Shown here: piece by piece, positions 24,497-36,903 of the stretch
Numbering within the stretch: position 1 is the first letter of the stretch
Layout of the letters: every line of letters starts with the position of its first letter
Assembly: GCF_028502605.1 (NCBI RefSeq)
Contig: NC_079235.1
Span: 1,426,001 to 1,490,000 of the forward strand
Direction of reading: 5' to 3'
Source of the DNA: Trichoderma breve
Taxonomy: Eukaryota > Ascomycota > Sordariomycetes > Hypocreales > Hypocreaceae
DNA: 64,000 nucleotides
Program-made: the position numbers and the translations under genes
The notes under the pieces: generated by a model
Seen by the model: the letters and a program-made list of their open reading frames with translations, nothing else
Databases searched by the model: none
Told to the model about the DNA's origin: nothing

Positions 24497-25708
24497 TCAA
24501 AGCCGACTGCCGCGACTCGAGCTGCTGCTGCCAAGAAAGTCATTTACAAGCCTCGCAAGCTCGTCGGCGTATTGGTACAGAAACCCATGTCCTGAATCCG
24601 GAAACAAATGCAGCCGTGCATCCGCGAAGCTAAGCATCTTCCATATCAGGATGCTGTTGTCGGTAGGTAGCAGCAAGTCCTCGCAACCTACAGGAGAGCG
24701 CAGGCGTATCAGCAACTGCTTCTTTTCTTGTTTTACGCAGTGGCCCGACGGATGTTCGATCCATTGGTTAGGGGGCCGCCGCTAGAATTAGATTTAGGGG
24801 GGCAGAGAGGAAGAGGGAGGGGGGTAGAAGCAGACGCGAGAGAACTCACCATTGGCGATTAGCACCGGCAGACGCAGCTGGCCGAGCCGGTCATAACTCC
24901 CCTCGGAAGCGTTTTTCTTATCCATAAACCTGACAAACGCAAGCGCCTGCTTATGAGCTGGCCCCGGAGGCACTGGTTCGCATCTCACCTCTCCGGAGTC
25001 GCTTCTACCGTTGGCGATGCGCTTCCATGCTCGCTTACCCGCCTCTCGACTACGCTCAGAGCGCTGCACAAAGGAGCCCTCCTCGAAAGCTTGCTGTTCC
25101 TCCTCTACAGTCCTGGCCGCCTTCATGCGCTTGAACGCCTTGCCATCGGGCGAGGGTTTAACGCCGTCTCCGGAGCTGGGAATCGTGCCGCAGAGCACCA
25201 ATCGCCGTACCTGCTCCGGCGCGTTGAGAGCCATGAGCTGCGCAACGCAGCCGCCCATGGAATAGCCTAATACGTCAACCTTGCTGGCTTGGCCAAGGAT
25301 TTGTTTGGTCACAGCGCTGTAATGCGCCGCCCAACCGGCAAAGGTATCGGGAACGTCGCCCTCGGATCGGCCAACGCCGGCGTTGTCAATGAGTAATACT
25401 GGACGCTGAGCGGCAAGAGGGTTGACCAATGCCGGGTCCCAGTGATCCATTGTTTGTCTGTGTCGCAACAGCCGAGGCAAAGTCGACGGCATCAGCAGTG
25501 GTCATTTTCAACGACCGTTTCTCATAATTGCGAGACTCTGATGAATGGGGAAATCGAATGAAAGGGTAATCAATCGGGCGACTCACTTGAAACCCGGGAT
25601 GAATAGTAGCGGGATGCCATGCGATACACCGAGTTGTCTATAGGCAAAGGTAAGTCCGTCCACCTTGACGAATTGAGTTTTTGCCGTCTCGTAAGTAGCC
25701 ATGGCCAT
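24497..25708 (-). CDS. alpha/beta hydrolase fold protein
   Basis: Three exons, 25587..25708, 24850..25457 and 24497..24687, give 306 aa. Introns are 129 and 162 nt with GTGAGT donors. The fold is clear: VDGLTFAYRQLG at the start, PLLFIPGFKQTMDHWDP over the first splice (oxyanion-loop region), LLIDNAGVGRSEG, and the nucleophile elbow GYSMGG with Ser107. An acid is likely near Asp253 and the base is His277 in FPDSGHGF. The length is typical for small single-domain hydrolases; the nearest relatives are bacterial- and fungal-type esterase/epoxide-hydrolase-like proteins of unknown substrate. The start could be either ATG of MAMATYE (25708 or 25702). No signal peptide is visible, so probably intracellular. 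Confidence 0.9.
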
Positions 25709-26991
25709 GTTTACAGAAAGAGAACAATCTAGAAGAAGGGATTGTCAAATCGGTAAGTGCGTAAATCAAGTACGAATTGTGTAAACGAGATGCCTCTGGA
25801 GCTCGCCGTGTAAGAAACAGCGAAAGAAGAGCATCCGAAGCTCCGTTGATATCGTGGTAGTCCGGAGTAGTTATATCGAATGTTACCCCATACCTTTTAC
25901 TCCGCAAGCCAAATTAACCGCTCCCGCATTTATAGTGCACTTAGCGCCGAAGTAATCCACTGGTTGTCCACCTTACGCCGAAAACATTCAAGTACTACCT
26001 ATCTAGTAACAATGATTTTGCCGTTTAATCTCAGTTCAAAAGGCAGAGACAATTTTCATATAAAACACAAATGCCATGCAATTCTCTAATTGCCTTATCT
26101 CCCTTTTTTTTTTTTTTTTTTTTTCTTTTTTAAACGCGCTCTTTTCGAATCTCAAAGGCGAGAGAATCGTTGCAGCGCAGTTCGTATGTCTTGGCCCGAG
26201 GTTAAAAGAAAAGTTCGGCTCGCCGAAAGTGTGGAACCGGCGGGCTAATCAGCTTTGCTCTTCTGGCTTCTAGTTTCTTGGCACTCAGCATTCTGTCCAA
26301 ATAGGGACATTTGGCTGCTTGAACTTGATATAAGACGAATAGATGTAATAGAAGGAAACAAGGTTGTTTGTAATGTGGATTCTCTCACTCTTCGATATAA
26401 AAGAGATTTGGCTGCTTTTGTTTGGTCGGATCGTATCTGGTGGGTTTTCATGTGAATAACGAGATGGCTTGCATTACGGGACCCCGTGTAAATCCTAAGA
26501 GAGGTGGCGAGTAGAGACCTCGAAGGATTCTCTGACAGGATGACGCGTAGTAATAAAGAATAACCTTATGATTATAGGGCTAAACTAGTGAGACTAGCGA
26601 GCCACTGCAGGTGTACACGCGTCCATGCATACCTAGTAGTAATCATATACAATGGAAAACCTCTCGCTTGGCATCCCATTTGCATGCCTGTTTTGTCCTT
26701 TGCTTGAATATATGCGATTAGATATTATATATATGTGGTTTATACCTCGTGAAATATTTTGTGTCTGATATACATGTTTCTCGTCCAGCTTACACAACCC
26801 GCATTGTATCCCATTCTCGAGTAGTTTCCAAGTGCCTTATGCCCCTTGGTAAAATGCCTCAACGCCCCAAGTGTAAAATCAATCCCAAGAGCCTCCGCCT
26901 CGTTCATTCGTTTGTCACTGCCTCAGTTGAAGTGTCTCTGTCTCCTACAGCTATGTGCTTCATTCATGTGTAAAGCTGCGCTGCTATTCTG
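25709..26991. other. intergenic, poly-T tract
   Basis: About 1.3 kb between two minus-strand genes. It includes a run of about 19 T (26105..26123) and a CGGAGTA motif near 25863. No supported gene. Confidence 0.5.
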
Positions 26992-27637
26992 TTACGACTC
27001 CTGCTTCTTGGAATCCAACCCCTTTTCGACCGTACTAGGCTCAAGTTCTTGTTCCTCAGAATCATCTGCTGGACGGTACAAACTAAAGGAAAATCAAAAT
27101 TAGAGAATAGAAAACCAGACTGGAATGGCCTTGGACTTACTTTCTCATGCAAGAGCAAACAAGGGCAAGGGCCAGAGAAAATCCCAAGATGAAGAGAGCA
27201 AACCGTTGGCCAAAGGCACGGTGGCGATGGAAGCCATGGTGCTTTTTCTCCCGGCTCCAGACAGGAACAAACTTATCTGAACCATAGGACGCCATTAAAT
27301 CGCCATTGGTGTCAACAATGACGGACTTCCCCTTGTCATCAGAGGGAAAGACAGGCACAACCTCGGTGTTCTGGCTCGTCTCGAGGAGCTCGAGAGTTGC
27401 GTCGAGGAAGTATTTAGTTGGCTGGTCAGTCTTGGAAACCTTTTCCCACAGAGCCTTGTCGACTCTGAAGATACGATGTTTCTTTGGATCTGCAGACGAG
27501 TCTCGCTTAGATGCAGCTTGGGAGTGCTTTGTGATGGCGGCAAGGGGTGAAGAACCATCCCTTGCTGTCGGGGCACTTAGAACTAGGCCCGTGACATAGA
27601 GAATAGTCAAGAGGAGAGAAGTAGTTCTGATAGCCAT
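26992..27637 (-). CDS. small secretory-pathway single-pass membrane protein
   Basis: Two exons, 27141..27637 and 26992..27082 (58-nt intron, donor GTAAGT, acceptor TTTAG), give 195 aa. Residues 1-21 form a signal peptide (MAIRTTSLLLTILYVTGLVL). A lumenal/extracellular region of ~120 residues follows with no cysteines and no known domain; its middle part (KHRIFRVDKALWEKVSK, TKYFLDATLELLE) looks ordered. Next come a His/Arg-rich stretch (KKHHGFHRHRAFGQR), one transmembrane helix (FALFILGFSLALALVC), and a short acidic cytoplasmic tail (RPADDSEEQELEPS) ending in KKQES. This is a type I topology. The family is not recognised and function is unknown. The second exon is supported because it continues the frame as a charged cytosolic tail. 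Confidence 0.75.
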
Positions 27638-29686
27638 GTTGATGGAGAGATGTCGATGATGTTGATGGAAAGAAAGGAAAGATAGATTTGTGATTTTTTT
27701 AGAGTTGTTTCTCGGGGTTCCTAGGTGGAGGCTGAATACGACGATTACGAATCAGCGAGTAGCCGTAGAATAGGGGACTCGCTCAAGCGTAGCATAAAGG
27801 TGAAAGAATTATCGAATCTTTGATACGGTTTCTCGATTATCAAAATGACGACTCAAGATGCAATGATATAAAGAAAGCAATAGTAGTTGAACAAAACTTG
27901 CCAAGCATAAACTTGACAAACACTTCGACCCAGAAAAAAGGAGCCAAGAACAGGGAGGAGAATAAAAAAGACGCCTAATAACACAAACAACTAAGCTTTT
28001 TTAAACAAGAGGGGCGGAGGAGACGAGTTTCGGAGGGGGGCTCAGCCCATCAAAACGTTTGACGGCCAGCCAAATTGACTGGGTCGGGGGAGGAGCAAAT
28101 ATGCGTGAGTGAGAAAAATCCGCTAAGCAAGGCGCAGCAGCACGTCGGCCATCCCTCGTTTGGCGGGCACATACGGGCGACAAATGGCCCGTGGAGATGG
28201 GACAGCACAGCAGATTGTTTTTTTACGTGAGCAGGGGTATGTAGGCAAATTGCCGCATCGTTTGCGTGGACCAACAAGTGTAAAGACGATTAGGTTGATA
28301 CTATGGCGATTCACGATGGAAAGGGAGAGGAGGTGAGCTTAGGTGATATTATATAATTCAGCTGTTAGTTTCGTCGCTCATTTCTACTCTAGGAAATCAC
28401 GGCAGTAATTGAGATTTGTTGATGCTGCTTACTATGGTGTTGCTGAGGTTAGCCACCGAAGAGAGAAATACGTGTAAGTGCCTGTTGCGGGCGAGACTTG
28501 ACTAGCAGACCGTGGTTCCTTTTCGTGATAGTGGGCCTGGCAAAGGCAACTCCGCTTCGGCAGGTATCCGAACAGGTAAGACCAGTAACAGAAGCCGTTC
28601 AAAAAGATAGGATTTGTGTGTGAGATTACGAGGCGGGAACGGAGTGGGAGCCGTGGGAGCCGTCACGTTGTCACGTTGCTTTGGAGACCTTTGTCTATCC
28701 GCATGAGATTGGACGTCCGTTCTTGTGTTAGACGGCCCCGTCTATGGACCACCTGAAGCAAGCCATTGGTGGCTGAAAGAGGACTTTTTCATCTTCAACA
28801 CGGGAGAGGAGGGCTATGTAGGGTTAATGCTGTGAAGCCCGATTAGGGTTAATAGAGAGAGAAAGAAGAATTGAAAGAACAAAAAATAGGGGGGAGGAGA
28901 GGGTACGGAGTATCTAGTGCTGTAAGAAAAAAAAAAAGTGAGTGGCTTTGCAACTCTTGACGCCCCCATTTCCCAAACGGGTAACTCTCAACACGCGCAG
29001 ATCGCCCAAGCGATTTAGTTTGAGATATACATTTCTCTTGGCATTTCGCCTCTATTTGTTACCTTCACATGGTTCCGGGTGTCAAGTGCCGAGGCTTGGC
29101 TTTCGTATTGCAATTTTGTTTATTTTAGGCATCCGCCGACATTCTAGAAGCTTTGGTGATGATGATGAGGCTCAATCGGAGCGTTACGTAACGGCGGCAG
29201 TTGATGGACGATGGTTTAAGGGGATCGCGATGGACTTGGCATTGACAATCGGGCCTTGGAGGGATTAGACGGGAGGTCGCTCACCTCACCCGTGTTTGGC
29301 TTCGAGCTATCAACTGAGTTGGACACGAATGGTTAGTATACGATACTAGTTATTCTGGTGGCTTACAACGCTCTTCTTTCAGTATCGGATACTTAATACG
29401 CTAGTACCTCTAGCCCCGCGGGTGACGTTCAGGTCCAGGCCAGGGCACTTTTGTCCCGACAACATCCAATTGAACCTTTTTGCGCCAAACAATCTTGTGT
29501 CGGATGGAAGCAAACGTCACCACCACATGAAACGCCCCAGATGCCCTCTTCAGCTCCATGCTAGCAGCCCGTCGCCAGAGTTCGCAATCACTGCTAGCAG
29601 CCGACGAAAAGCGCCGGGCTGAGGCGAAGCCCTAAAAAGGCCAGCAAAGGGCCCGAGCAGCAGCAGCAGCAGCAAGCTTCTTCGCG
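27638..29686. other. divergent intergenic region
   Basis: About 2.0 kb between two 5' ends. It includes a TACGGAGTA motif near 28905, AG-rich stretches (28850-28930) and a (CAG)5 run in the gpi2 leader at about 29658. ORFs such as 28942..29268 lack any signature. Confidence 0.5.
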
Positions 29687-31303
29687 ATGCCCTCGCCCAC
29701 CGACGACGAAACTCCATTCCCTGCGCTGAGCCACGCCGCGGGCCTCAATGCGCTGGACCGCTCGCACCTGTCGCCGCACGATGCCTTCACGTACCCGCTG
29801 CGACAGCCGTACGATGGCGACGGGCCGGCCGATCCGCTGTCCCATCTGAGGCACCTCAAGGACGACCGCAGCAGGAGCCGGCGCCGCAAGAGGGCGTGGA
29901 AGAAGCTCATGTGGGTGAAGCAGTCATGTAAGTTCTCTCTGTCTGCCTATTCAGTGGGCATCGTTTATGCTTTCCTTTCAGCTTCTCCAGCAGACCGGGG
30001 CTAACAGGCACATTTTCTCTTCCCCCTTTCTCTAGATCCGGACAACTATACCGATCAGGCGACGTTTCTCGAGAACCTGCAGCGAAACCCTCGGCTCAAG
30101 CCCTACGACTTCTGGCCGCTGGTGGCCGACTCCACGGTGATTTTGCAGCACGTGTGCTCCGTCATCCTCTTCATCGTCTGCTTCGTGGGCATCTTCCATG
30201 GGCGAGTCTCGCCCGTGTCCCTCGTCAGCGGGAGCAGCTTCACTACTTTTCTGGGCTGGATCCTCTGGGAGAGATGGGTCTCGGAGGAGGAGGACAAGGA
30301 GGACGAAGTGACCGCGGGCGGCGTTGCTGCCTCTGCGACCAAGACGGAGAGCATCCGACGACGAGCCCGCGCGGCTAGCATTCGTCGACCGATTATTACA
30401 CCCCGTTCCATTTCTACCACGTCGAGTCGTCCGACGTCAGAGTCCTCTTCTTCGCGGCCGTCTGCGGGAAACTCGACGATTAATATTAAGGTTCAGATCC
30501 CAGATAACGAGCAGATAAGGGCAACCATCATTCCGTCTCCCTCTTCCACCACCTCTCCGACTTCGCCCACATCGCCGCTGTCACTAGGGGGAACTTCTCG
30601 GCACGGCATCAGTACCGATGGCCAACCATTACTGCGTAGAGCTAGCTCGGACGTGATGCCCGACTCTCCATCAATACCAAACGAGGCGAACCGCCTACAC
30701 CAGCGCCTTGGCACAATTAAATCAGCTTTGCTGATCTACTGCACGCTCCTCGGGCTCAGCCCCATTCTTAAATCTCTCACCCAGTCCACCTCGAGCGACA
30801 GCATCTGGGCCATGTCTCTCTGGCTACTGGCCATCAACATCTTCTTCTTTGACTACTCTGGCGGCGTCGGGACCAAATTCCCTGCGTCGCTGTCCACAAA
30901 TGCAGCCCTAATGGCCTCGACCGTGCTAGCAAGTCGCCTACCTTCCACCAAGCAGGTGTTTTGCCTGACGCTTTTCAGCATTGAAGTGTTTGGTCTGTTT
31001 CCTGTGTTTAGGCGATATGTCCAGCACCGCAACTTCAGGCAGCATGTGATTCTAACCGTGCTGCTGATACTTGGGGCGGGATGGGGCGTGGGGGTCGTGA
31101 TAGCTGAGCCGAAGCCTGACTGTTGGCCGTGGAAGCGCGGTATCGGAGGCATGGTGGTGTCTGTTCTTATTGCTGGTATAGCGACGGGCGGATGCAGCTG
31201 GTGGCTGATTGGGCTGCAGAGGTATAAGAACGAGATTCGGGGGCCTTGGGATCCTGCGAGACCTATTATTATGAGCCGGCAGCGTTGGGACGATGATCGA
31301 TGA
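29687..31303 (+). CDS. gpi2: GPI-GlcNAc transferase subunit Gpi2 (PIG-C)
   Basis: Exons 29687..29927 and 30036..31303 (108-nt intron) give 502 aa. After a polar N terminus, the conserved entry WKKLMWVKQSYPDNYTDQATFLENL spans the splice; it is followed by the PIG-C core DFWPLVADSTVILQHVCSVI and six to eight transmembrane segments (LFIVCFVGIF, ALLIYCTLLGLSPILKSL, MSLWLLAINIFFFDYSGG, LTLFSIEVFGLFPVFRR, VILTVLLILGAGWGVGVV). A serine-rich insert of ~150 residues between the first and second hydrophobic blocks is usual for filamentous fungal members. Gpi2 belongs to the ER complex that transfers GlcNAc to phosphatidylinositol, the first step of GPI anchor synthesis. A CFEM protein encoded 2.6 kb downstream would be a client of this pathway. 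Confidence 0.95.
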
Positions 31304-33924
31304 TTTGATAAAAATGATGTATTGGTTTTATTAGGAGTAATTTATGGGATTTGTAGAGCTGCGTATAGAACTATAGTAGCTGGTATCAGCGGATCTGATG
31401 TTACAAGGGGCTGAATAACAATATGATTTCGTGTCAAAACATTATATCGTCCCAGAACAGTGAACATATGAACAAATAGTGGTAGATTACTCGAGAGAGC
31501 CGATCTGAATCAAGGTAGTATATCCTACAATTGGGCATCGTTAGCTAATAAAAGTGCCAACTAGGACAGTCACGAATGAATGACAATCTGGCCACTGTTT
31601 GGTAGATAGATCGTCATACACGCTTGTTGTTTCTATCTGGTGATCTCCCTTTTCATTAGTATATGGACAATCACATGTCTTTTCTTCCCGTCAGGCAGAT
31701 CTCCAGCAGAGAATGCCATTTACACCACAAAGCTCTTACACCAAAACTTGTCCAAGCAGCGCATTCCACAACATCAAATATTGCCAAATCAGTACCGCCA
31801 AGCCGTCGGCCCGTCTCGCCCCAGCGAAAAGGGCTGGATTCAAACAGACCCCCGCAAAGTGCATGCGTGTGTGTGTGTGTGTGTCAGTTCCATCTTTATA
31901 CGAGTTGCACTGACGGCGCGACTATTCAGCTCGGTGTGGCTGTGTGCTGGCTACTTTTTGAAACAGGTATATTATACAAGCATGGCGGCTATCGGCGAAT
32001 TCAAGGGAGCTTTTAGAGTCTATGAGTTAAATTTAACTTGTCAATTTGTTTTGTACTGGGAGCAAATCTCCAATGTGGGATATGTTTGTTTTGTCGAGTC
32101 GTACGAGCGGTGGCATTGCCAATAGTATTCGAGAGATGGTAAATTGGGACGTGAGACATTGAAGACCCGAATACGCGGGCGACGACCAAGGGGACATGGA
32201 TGGTACCGTAGCCGTAGCCAAACAGGCGGGGAGAGAGAAAAAGAAGAACAATAAGAAAAATGTGCCTCGGAACAGACACTTTGAGTCAAAATATGCGACA
32301 AGCTGAGGATGTGCCCTATTTTGTTGATACGAATTTGTATCAAGTTTTAGGGGTCCATTGTGTGTGATGCTGCGTACCCGTGTAAATTGGGGGCGACAGA
32401 GACAAGCTTACAAGTGCCCGTACAAGTCGAGTCGAGACAGGGCAGTGCTGCAATAGGTAATATGTAGAACGGATACTTTATACAGATTGATGAAAAAGAC
32501 AACCTACCAACGTAACTGGTCTTTTCTGTTGCCATCTACAGTAGTTGGCACCTTTGTGCCTTAGGACCTCGGTGACTAACACCTACAGACGGAGAACACA
32601 CGTAAACACACCACGCCAAATCATGACCATCAAGGTAGTCTCTTATCCTCCCCAGTCTCTCTGCTGACAACTTACATAACAAATAGTACATAACAAAGGC
32701 CAATCCTAGTCCTCGAACTTCTGATACTCTCTGTGGACCACGTTACACCATCTGTCAGTGGCGGCGACTGCAAGGCAAGGGGGGCGAACAGACAAAAAAG
32801 GTCATCCACCGCCTCAAACATCAAACAAAACACGTCTCCACAACAGCTGTCAGTCTCGGCCTTGTTCCCCGTCTCGCTGAGACACGGCAGAATCCGAAAT
32901 GACGGAGACGGGCAGCATGGCGATGGTCCGGCGTGTTTTTTCCAAAGTTCATCTCTGCTGCTTTGCTCAAGCTTCCATTTATTATCCATGTATACAGCTG
33001 TAAATAAAATCTCATCGCATACATGTACATTATTACCTCTAATACTCCGTCTATAGATAGCCAAACAGACAGCCAGACAGCCAGACACCTTCAAATCCCA
33101 CCTCGTATAAAGACTCCCCAGGCAAAGAGGTAAAAAAAACCGAAACACCTCCTTCAAGGGTTCCAGCCTACTCTGGCTTAGCACGCTTCCCTTCTAGGCC
33201 CTCTCCACACAACGAGCCCATGCAAAAAAAGGGCACAATCAGCAAATAGCTGCAAAGACTAGCACGATGTACCTTGCAGGTGGCGCCGTTGTCCAACCCC
33301 CCGCCACTTGACCCAACTACACGATCCAATCAGCGACGGGCTCCCTCGCAAGCTGCTTTTTCTCTTTGTTGCGCGGCGGGATTTTGACTCGTTGGGTCCT
33401 GTGGCGGGATTTTGTGATGCTTTTTTGCCATTGGAGGTATCCAGCTAGGCTGCGTTGGTTCCTTTTGGGGGGCACATCAAAGCAACGTCCGAGTACGAGG
33501 ACAGGCATAGAAGCACTAACGCATCGAGGCAGTCCAGTGCTGTGGGTTTATAGCAGCTGCTGCTACAGTACACTGGAGCTCTCACGGCTGAATATCAATC
33601 ACCTGGAGGGCCCTGCATCCCGCTAGACAGGCCGTGCATTCTGGGGGAGCTGCCAGCACTTTCTGCTCGCTTCGCTTCCCCGGGCTCCTCCTCCCCTGCG
33701 AACGAAAAATCCTACCTCTCTCCTCGTACTAGCCAGAGCTGGGTGGACTGATAAAAGAGGCCTTCCTTCCCACCGACTACGCTTCACCTCTCTTTTCCCC
33801 CTCCTGTTTTTTCCCTCGCTGCTTTTTTTGATACCTCTCCTGAGCTCCCCCATCTTTTGCTCTTGAAAGACTTTCACTCGCTTTCTTTCACACAGAAAAC
33901 AGAAAAGACACAAACACACTCACG
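31304..33924. other. intergenic, GT microsatellite, CFEM promoter
   Basis: About 2.6 kb. It contains a (GT)n run at 31866..31883 and, near the end, a probable core promoter of the CFEM gene: a TGATAAAAG box at about 33749, then a pyrimidine-rich tract of ~120 bases and a CA-rich leader. ORFs of 100-170 codons on both strands have no recognisable content. Confidence 0.5.
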
Positions 33925-34709
33925 ATGAAGGCCTCCGTTATCGCCCTCCTCCTCTCCGGCCTGGTTGCCGCCCAGGACTTCACCGGTCAGCCTGACTGCG
34001 CTGTAAGTTGAATCTCAGACGAGATGGACACAGGCTCGTGACAACAAACTCTTGGTCCAGCACTAACATCCGCGTGTAGATTGACTGCCTCAAGGAAGCC
34101 ATCCCCAAGGCCGGCTGTGCCCTCACAGACACCGCCTGCCAGTGTCAGGTCGACACCCAGGCCAAGCTCGTCGGCCTCGCTGCCCCCTGCCTCATCAGCA
34201 AGTGCAGCCCCAGCGACCTCGCAAAGGCTCAATCTGCTGCTGCCGCTGCCTGCAAGAAGGACAACAGCGGCTCTTCTTCTTCCTCTTCAACTGAAGCCTC
34301 TTCTCACACTTCCGCCTCTGAGTCCTCAAGCGAGACCACTACCGCTGGCTCTACCACCGAGTCCACCACCGAGGCTGGCAGCACCACCGATGCCGGCAGC
34401 ACCACCACTGGCCCTGCTTCCACCGCTGCCACCGAGACCACCGCTTCAGAGACCTCTGGTTCTTCTTCGTCTCATGCCACTTCGGCCGGCCACACCAGCC
34501 CGACCTCTCCTCCCGGCGGCGTCTCCAACAGCACCACCTCCGGTGTTCGCTCTGTCGTCACCCGCACCTCTACTGCCTTTGTTGACGGCGGCTCCGGTGG
34601 CTCCCAGACTTCTGGCGCTCCTGCCTCCACCACCCTCGCCGGCAGCGATGCTTCTGCCCCTGCGGCTGGCATCCTCGGTGCCGTCCTGGCCGCTTTGATG
34701 GCTCTGTAA
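33925..34709 (+). CDS. CFEM-domain GPI-anchored surface protein
   Basis: Exons 33925..34002 and 34080..34709 (77-nt intron exactly after the first CFEM cysteine codon region) give 235 aa. Signal peptide MKASVIALLLSGLVAA. The CFEM domain spans about residues 17-88 with the expected eight cysteines (QPDCA, IDCLKE, GCALTDTACQCQ, APCLISKC, AACKK). A Ser/Thr/Gly-rich stalk of ~120 residues follows (STTESTTEAGS type), likely O-glycosylated, then a hydrophobic C terminus (PAAGILGAVLAALMAL) typical of GPI attachment. CFEM proteins sit at the fungal surface; characterised members take up heme iron or act in development and host contact. The Asp that binds heme iron in Candida Csa2 may correspond to the Asp in ALTDTACQC; this is inference. 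The pyrimidine-rich promoter and C-biased codons suggest high expression. Confidence 0.93.
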
Positions 34710-35165
34710 ATGCCAGGGTTGTCATCTTCATCGTTAATAGTTGTCGAGGTATTGGGCTAGCATGTAATCATGATGTGACGAGTTTATAATATGAAGTGGC
34801 GTGGACATTCAAAACGGCCTTTCTTTTTCTTGGGACCATGATTGACTCATCTGGTCAAGGAGTTATTTTTTGAGTTTTGTTTTGTAATGCAGATTCTGAC
34901 TGAGCGCTTGTTTAATACCACAACGCAATAATATGAAAGCTGATATTTTAAGGCATCATTTTCTTTGATGGCATTATCCGTATCTATTTTGAAGTCTGAG
35001 CTGGTAGGGAGGATCGAAATGTCTCTCATGTTCGTAGACAGGGTCGTCATAGCGTCTAATCGGAATGTGTGTGGAATTTTATTATATCTCTCTCATCATC
35101 CTCCCCCATCATGTGTTTATCATATGTGTTTCTCCGAGGCTTCAGTTGATGCTTTCGTCACAGAG
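34710..35165. other. convergent intergenic region
   Basis: About 450 AT-rich bases between the 3' ends of the CFEM and phosphoesterase genes. No gene is seen. Confidence 0.5.
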
Positions 35166-36500
35166 TTACGCTGTTGTCCTCGGCAAGTCGATGTCTATCA
35201 CCCAGGGCATCTGTGATGGACGGTACCGGATGCTCATAATTGAAGCATTGACAAAGAGTGTCTCCTCTCCCTGCTTGAGCATATTCTCCCCTTCTGTGAG
35301 ATCGAGGTAGCAGCCTCGGTCCTTGCTTAGCTCCAAGAGGTTCTGATCCTCCCTACCAACCACCGAGTCGTTTGTGGGGATGGATATAGGGGGTGGCGTG
35401 AGGGTATAAATGAGGCGCGAGTTTTCCCAGTCGGCAGCGGTAGCGGGCGAGATGATTGGTTGTGAGCCGGCGGTTTGCTGCTGTTGAGCGTCCTCCTCCT
35501 TGACTCCAGGAATGTCGGCGTCGGCCTTCCATCGGATGAGGTGAGCGCCCCATGCTTCGTGGATATGACCAAAGCAGTGGATTTTGGGCTTTGCGCGGTG
35601 TATGGACCGGAAGAGGTTTCCGCAGCCGGCGTTGTTGTTCCCGCGCGTTTGGTCGAGGATGCCCAGGGGAGGGCCGTGGGTCATGGCGATATCGACATCA
35701 GCCGGGATGTCAAAGTTATGCTCGCCTGCTTCGTACTGAAATGCCCAGTAGCCGTATGAGGGCGTGTTTGGGCTTGCAAAGATACGTAGCCGCGAGCCAT
35801 TGACGAGGTCGAGGTCATACGTCCCCTCGGTGAGATATTTGACGCCGTCCTCCTCGGCTTCCTTGATAATCTGGTTCACCTCGTCATACTCCTCGTCTTC
35901 GCCGCCATAGCGCTCCTCGTAAAACACCTTGTCAAGTATCAAGTCATGATTTCCTGCAATGACGAGTTTCAGAGGCGCGGATAGTTTTCTCAGCATGGAG
36001 AAGGTTTTGCGGATCTCTTCGGGCTGTCCACGCTTGGTCAGATCGCCGCAGTGAAGCACGACGTCTGCCTCTGGGAGCGGGGATCTGAAGCCCGAGGGAG
36101 CGTAGAGCTTGCCTCTGGGTGTTCCGAGCTCATCTTCGGTGTTGATGGGATTGTCTTCTTTGGTTTGTGGAATGGAGCTGTGCGTGTCTGATATAATGAG
36201 GATTCGAGTTTTGATGGTGGCCGAGAAGGGCGAAGAGGGAGGAGACAAGGGAGGAATCGGCATCTTAGAAGAGACGTCGTCTAGGATTGCAGTGTTGTAT
36301 GATGATGGTGGTGGTGATGATTCTGGATTCTCTGAGAAGGATGTATTTGTAGGCGTTGGGGATGACAGTGTGGAAGTGGAAGCCTTGTCGCTGTGCTGTT
36401 GATGCCTGCTGGTTGGCTTATAAGTGCAGCTGATGTTTCTCCGCGGTAGGCTCCAGGCAGCATGTGAGTGTGAGGGCCGGAACCAATGGCTCAGAAGCAT
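35166..36500 (-). CDS. calcineurin-like metallophosphoesterase
   Basis: Intronless, 444 aa. The five metal-site blocks of the superfamily are present: D105-x-H107 (IISDTHSS), D153 (LHCGDLTKRG), N184-H185-D186 (AGNHDLILD), H275 (AMTHGPPLG) and H312-x-H314 (CFGHIHEAWG). This is the MPPED-type arrangement common in fungi. The ~95 N-terminal residues are outside the catalytic domain, Ser/Pro-rich and positively charged at the very start (MLLSHWFRPSHSHAAWSLPRR), possibly a mitochondrial signal; alternatively translation starts at Met80. The insert between blocks 1 and 2 (EDNPINTEDELGTPRGK) is longer than in bacterial relatives. The substrate is unknown. Shares a ~400-bp divergent promoter with med31. 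Confidence 0.88.
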   Translation of the reverse strand: MLLSHWFRPSHSHAAWSLPRRNISCTYKPTSRHQQHSDKASTSTLSSPTPTNTSFSENPESSPPPSSYNTAILDDVSSKMPIPPLSPPSSPFSATIKTRILIISDTHSSIPQTKEDNPINTEDELGTPRGKLYAPSGFRSPLPEADVVLHCGDLTKRGQPEEIRKTFSMLRKLSAPLKLVIAGNHDLILDKVFYEERYGGEDEEYDEVNQIIKEAEEDGVKYLTEGTYDLDLVNGSRLRIFASPNTPSYGYWAFQYEAGEHNFDIPADVDIAMTHGPPLGILDQTRGNNNAGCGNLFRSIHRAKPKIHCFGHIHEAWGAHLIRWKADADIPGVKEEDAQQQQTAGSQPIISPATAADWENSRLIYTLTPPPISIPTNDSVVGREDQNLLELSKDRGCYLDLTEGENMLKQGEETLFVNASIMSIRYRPSQMPWVIDIDLPRTTA

Positions 36501-36903
36501 TGACGCATTGGAGAGGCTTTTCTACAACATCAGGATTGCACCAATTGACTCGTATGTTTGGTCACAAAAGATGCAAGCTGTCAAAAAGGTGAGAGGGTGA
36601 AAAAAATAACGTTTAGTTTCTTAAAAGGTTGAAATCATATGAGAAGGAGGTTGACACAGCTCAATGAGGTCAGCGCCAGAGAGTGTGGGGGATTTAGTGG
36701 AACCCCGTGCTTATTATCTTCTAGAGCCTCTGGACATAAGGTACCAGACACTTTTGGTGCTACAATACATTGAACTTCACCTCCAAAGCTCCCGTCACGG
36801 TTCAGCCTCTGATTTGAGATCCCACTCTACCGCGCATCCGCATCATTACAAACCTTCTGAGGGGGCTATTCGGAACAGAATCTCAAGGACAGAAACAACC
36901 GCA
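36501..36903. promoter_or_regulatory. bidirectional promoter, phosphoesterase / med31
   Basis: About 400 bases separate two divergent start codons, so both promoters must lie here. No ORF with support. Specific boxes cannot be assigned with confidence. Confidence 0.45.

Noticed and set aside
34081..34698. 205-codon Pro/Leu/Ala-rich ORF (+) at the CFEM gene
   Set aside because: Out-of-frame shadow of the Ser/Thr-rich CFEM stalk; the true frame has the eight cysteines and the GPI tail.
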